Assembly: GCF_036226665.1 (NCBI RefSeq)
Contig: NZ_CP109007.1
Coordinates: forward strand, 4,504,501-4,568,500
DNA from: Streptomyces sp. NBC_00691
Lineage (GTDB): Bacteria > Actinomycetota > Actinomycetes > Streptomycetales > Streptomycetaceae
Length of the DNA stretch: 64,000 nt
Reading direction: 5' to 3'
The notes beneath the pieces are model-generated. The model worked only from the letters and a program-made list of their open reading frames with translations. It did no database searches and was not told where the DNA came from. The translations under genes and the position numbers were made by a program. This document shows, in pieces, positions 62,914 to 64,000 of this stretch (its first letter is position 1; the number at the start of each line of letters is the position of its first letter).

Positions 62914-63047
62914 GTGATCAGGTCCTTCCGACACCGTGCCGTTCCCGTAACGGCCAATCCTCCAGTGTGCCTGACACGGGAGACGGCTGCGGCGCCGCGA
63001 GCCCACCCGTGCGGTGCGGGGTCGCCACCCGGAGGACTTGTTAGGTA

Positions 63048-63057
63048 TTTAGCTAAA
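63048..63057. promoter_or_regulatory. Palindromic operator candidate before the ArsR gene
   Basis: TTTAGCTAAA is a perfect 10-base palindrome followed by GTGCTAAAC, a further half-site, in an AT-rich segment ending 16 bases before the ATG. It lies where a -10 element would be and suits autorepression by the ArsR protein. Confidence 0.5.
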
Positions 63058-63073
63058 GTGCTAAACATCAGTC

Positions 63074-63406
63074 ATGACAGATGCCCAGGACGAGGCGGGG
63101 GCCTTCCGGGCGCTCGCCGATCCGACGAGACGCCAGATCCTCGAGGACCTCAGAGGCGGCGAGCTGGCCGCCGGTGAGATCGCCGCCGGGTTCGCCATCA
63201 GCGCGCCCTCCGTCTCCCGCCACCTCGGCGTGCTCAAGGGCGCCGGTCTGGTCACCGAGCGGCGTGACGGCAACCGGATCCTCTACACGCTCGCCGAGGA
63301 ACGCCTGGCCCTGTGCATCGGTCGGTTCCTCAGCACCGTCTGCCCCGAGCAGATCGTGCTCCGCCACACCACATGGCGCCGCGGGGCGCAGAGCGAGGGA
63401 TCATGA
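63074..63406 (+). CDS. ArsR-family winged-helix regulator (SdpR-like)
   Basis: The 110-residue protein has AFRALADPTRRQILEDLRGGELAAGEIAA and ISAPSVSRHLGVLKGAGLVTERRDGNRILY (recognition helix and wing). No metal-binding cysteines are at the usual alpha3 or alpha5 sites. It is coupled by an ATGA overlap to a DUF2071 gene, its probable partner. Confidence 0.88.
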   Translation: MTDAQDEAGAFRALADPTRRQILEDLRGGELAAGEIAAGFAISAPSVSRHLGVLKGAGLVTERRDGNRILYTLAEERLALCIGRFLSTVCPEQIVLRHTTWRRGAQSEGS

Positions 63407-64000
63407 GGCAGCCACGACTGTCCAGCGTCATCGAACGAAGGCTTCTGGTGAACTACCGGGTCGCCCCGGACACCGCGGCACGCCTGCTCCCCGCGCCCCT
63501 GCGCCCGCAGGTGGTGAACGGCCACGCGGTCGCCGGCATCTGCCTCCTGCGCCTGGGAAAGGTGCGGCCGGTCTGGGCACCCGAGGTGTTCGGGCCCAGC
63601 AGTGAGAACGCGGCCCATCGGATCGCCGTCGAATGGGACGGACCCGACGGCGTCGAGACCGGCGTCTACATCCCGCGGCGCGACACGGCCTCGCGGCTCA
63701 ACGCCTGGGCCGGAGGCCGCGTCTTCCCCGGGGAACACGGCCGCGCCGACTTCGAGGTGCACGAGACGCCCGGCCGCACCCGGGTCGCCCTGGCCACCCG
63801 GGACGGCGGCATCCGGGTGGACGTCACCGTCGAGCCCGCCGACGAACTGCACGGCAGCCGGCTCTTCCCCGACCTCGCGGCGGCTTCCCGCTTCTTCCGG
63901 GCGGGGGCCAAGGGCCTCTCGCCCACCGGCGCGGGCCACCTGGAAGGCATGGAGCTGCACACCGACGCCTGGCACGTGGAAGCCGGCCGGGTCCGCGCCG
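63403..64000 (+). CDS. DUF2071-like protein (3' end beyond window)
   Basis: The frame is open from the ATG at 63403 to the end of the window (199 codons). It reads RLLVNYRVAPDTAARLLPAP and later GVYIPRRDTASRLNAWAGGRVFPGEHG and AKGLSPTGAGHLEGMELH, which fits the DUF2071/YqjF-like proteins often found with ArsR regulators. Function unknown. Only about 80% of the usual length is visible. Confidence 0.7.
   Translation, partial: MRQPRLSSVIERRLLVNYRVAPDTAARLLPAPLRPQVVNGHAVAGICLLRLGKVRPVWAPEVFGPSSENAAHRIAVEWDGPDGVETGVYIPRRDTASRLNAWAGGRVFPGEHGRADFEVHETPGRTRVALATRDGGIRVDVTVEPADELHGSRLFPDLAAASRFFRAGAKGLSPTGAGHLEGMELHTDAWHVEAGRVRA

Overview
The window is high-GC DNA with strongly G/C-biased third codon positions, GTG and overlapping ATGA/GTGA starts, ECF41, LuxR, CsoR and BlaI/M56 regulators and mycothiol-type enzymes. 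Together these point to a Streptomyces or close relative. No rRNA, tRNA, CRISPR array, insertion sequence or phage gene was recognised.

Region 1 (1-4071): the 3' end of a very large alanine-rich coiled-coil gene ending in a toxin-like domain, a lipoprotein and an HD hydrolase. Region 2 (4151-5695): an MFS exporter behind two copies of a CsoR-type copper operator.

Region 3 (5793-24770): an apparently composite biosynthetic cluster. It holds a Cys/Met-metabolism PLP enzyme, a MaoC-like protein, two methyltransferases, an AurF-like diiron N-oxygenase with all seven metal ligands, an aminoacyl-tRNA-synthetase-like amino acid:carrier-protein ligase, its own AcpS-type phosphopantetheinyl transferase and stand-alone carrier protein, and a nearly gapless SAM-regeneration cassette (metK, adenosine kinase, metH, metF, ahcY). 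It ends with a complete single-module NRPS of the indigoidine synthetase family (A-Ox-T-TE). Amino-acid tethering, N-oxidation, methylation with SAM recycling, and glutamine-derived blue-pigment chemistry appear together. I do not recognise the product.

Region 4 (24924-36944): housekeeping and stress genes: dienelactone hydrolase, GNAT, ECF41 sigma factor with its oxidoreductase, DUF2087/LysE behind a WblC(WhiB7)-like leaderless promoter, an SRPBCC/ArsR pair with palindromic operators, an amino acid permease, a TetR/MFS/FMN-reductase circuit whose operators sit inside promoters, a 9-residue-repeat Ser/Gly protein and a helical WXG-like protein.

Region 5 (37066-47468): a second candidate cluster. 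A PIG-L deacetylase diverges from an operon of asparagine-synthetase-like enzyme, PrpF-fold isomerase, an SDR lacking its catalytic Tyr, a MetRS-like protein lacking KMSKS, an MshA-like glycosyltransferase and a 67-residue secreted peptide, with two tandem LuxR-type regulators behind. Glycosyltransferase, deacetylase and aaRS-like ligase parallel MshA/MshB/MshC of mycothiol synthesis, so a mycothiol-like aminoacyl pseudodisaccharide is a testable idea.

Region 6 (47667-56436): Fur, a methyltransferase, a GNAT, then a copper block: BlaI/M56 pair, a new 55-codon Cys-containing small ORF behind a CsoR box, csoR, copA, copZ, a His-rich exported protein with a CsoR box inside its promoter, and cutC.

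Region 7 (56546-64000): an aminoglycoside-phosphotransferase-like gene behind a second WblC-like promoter, a DHFR-fold protein, a glyoxalase remnant, a HelD-like helicase, small membrane proteins, an XPB-type helicase, and an ArsR/DUF2071 pair cut by the window end.
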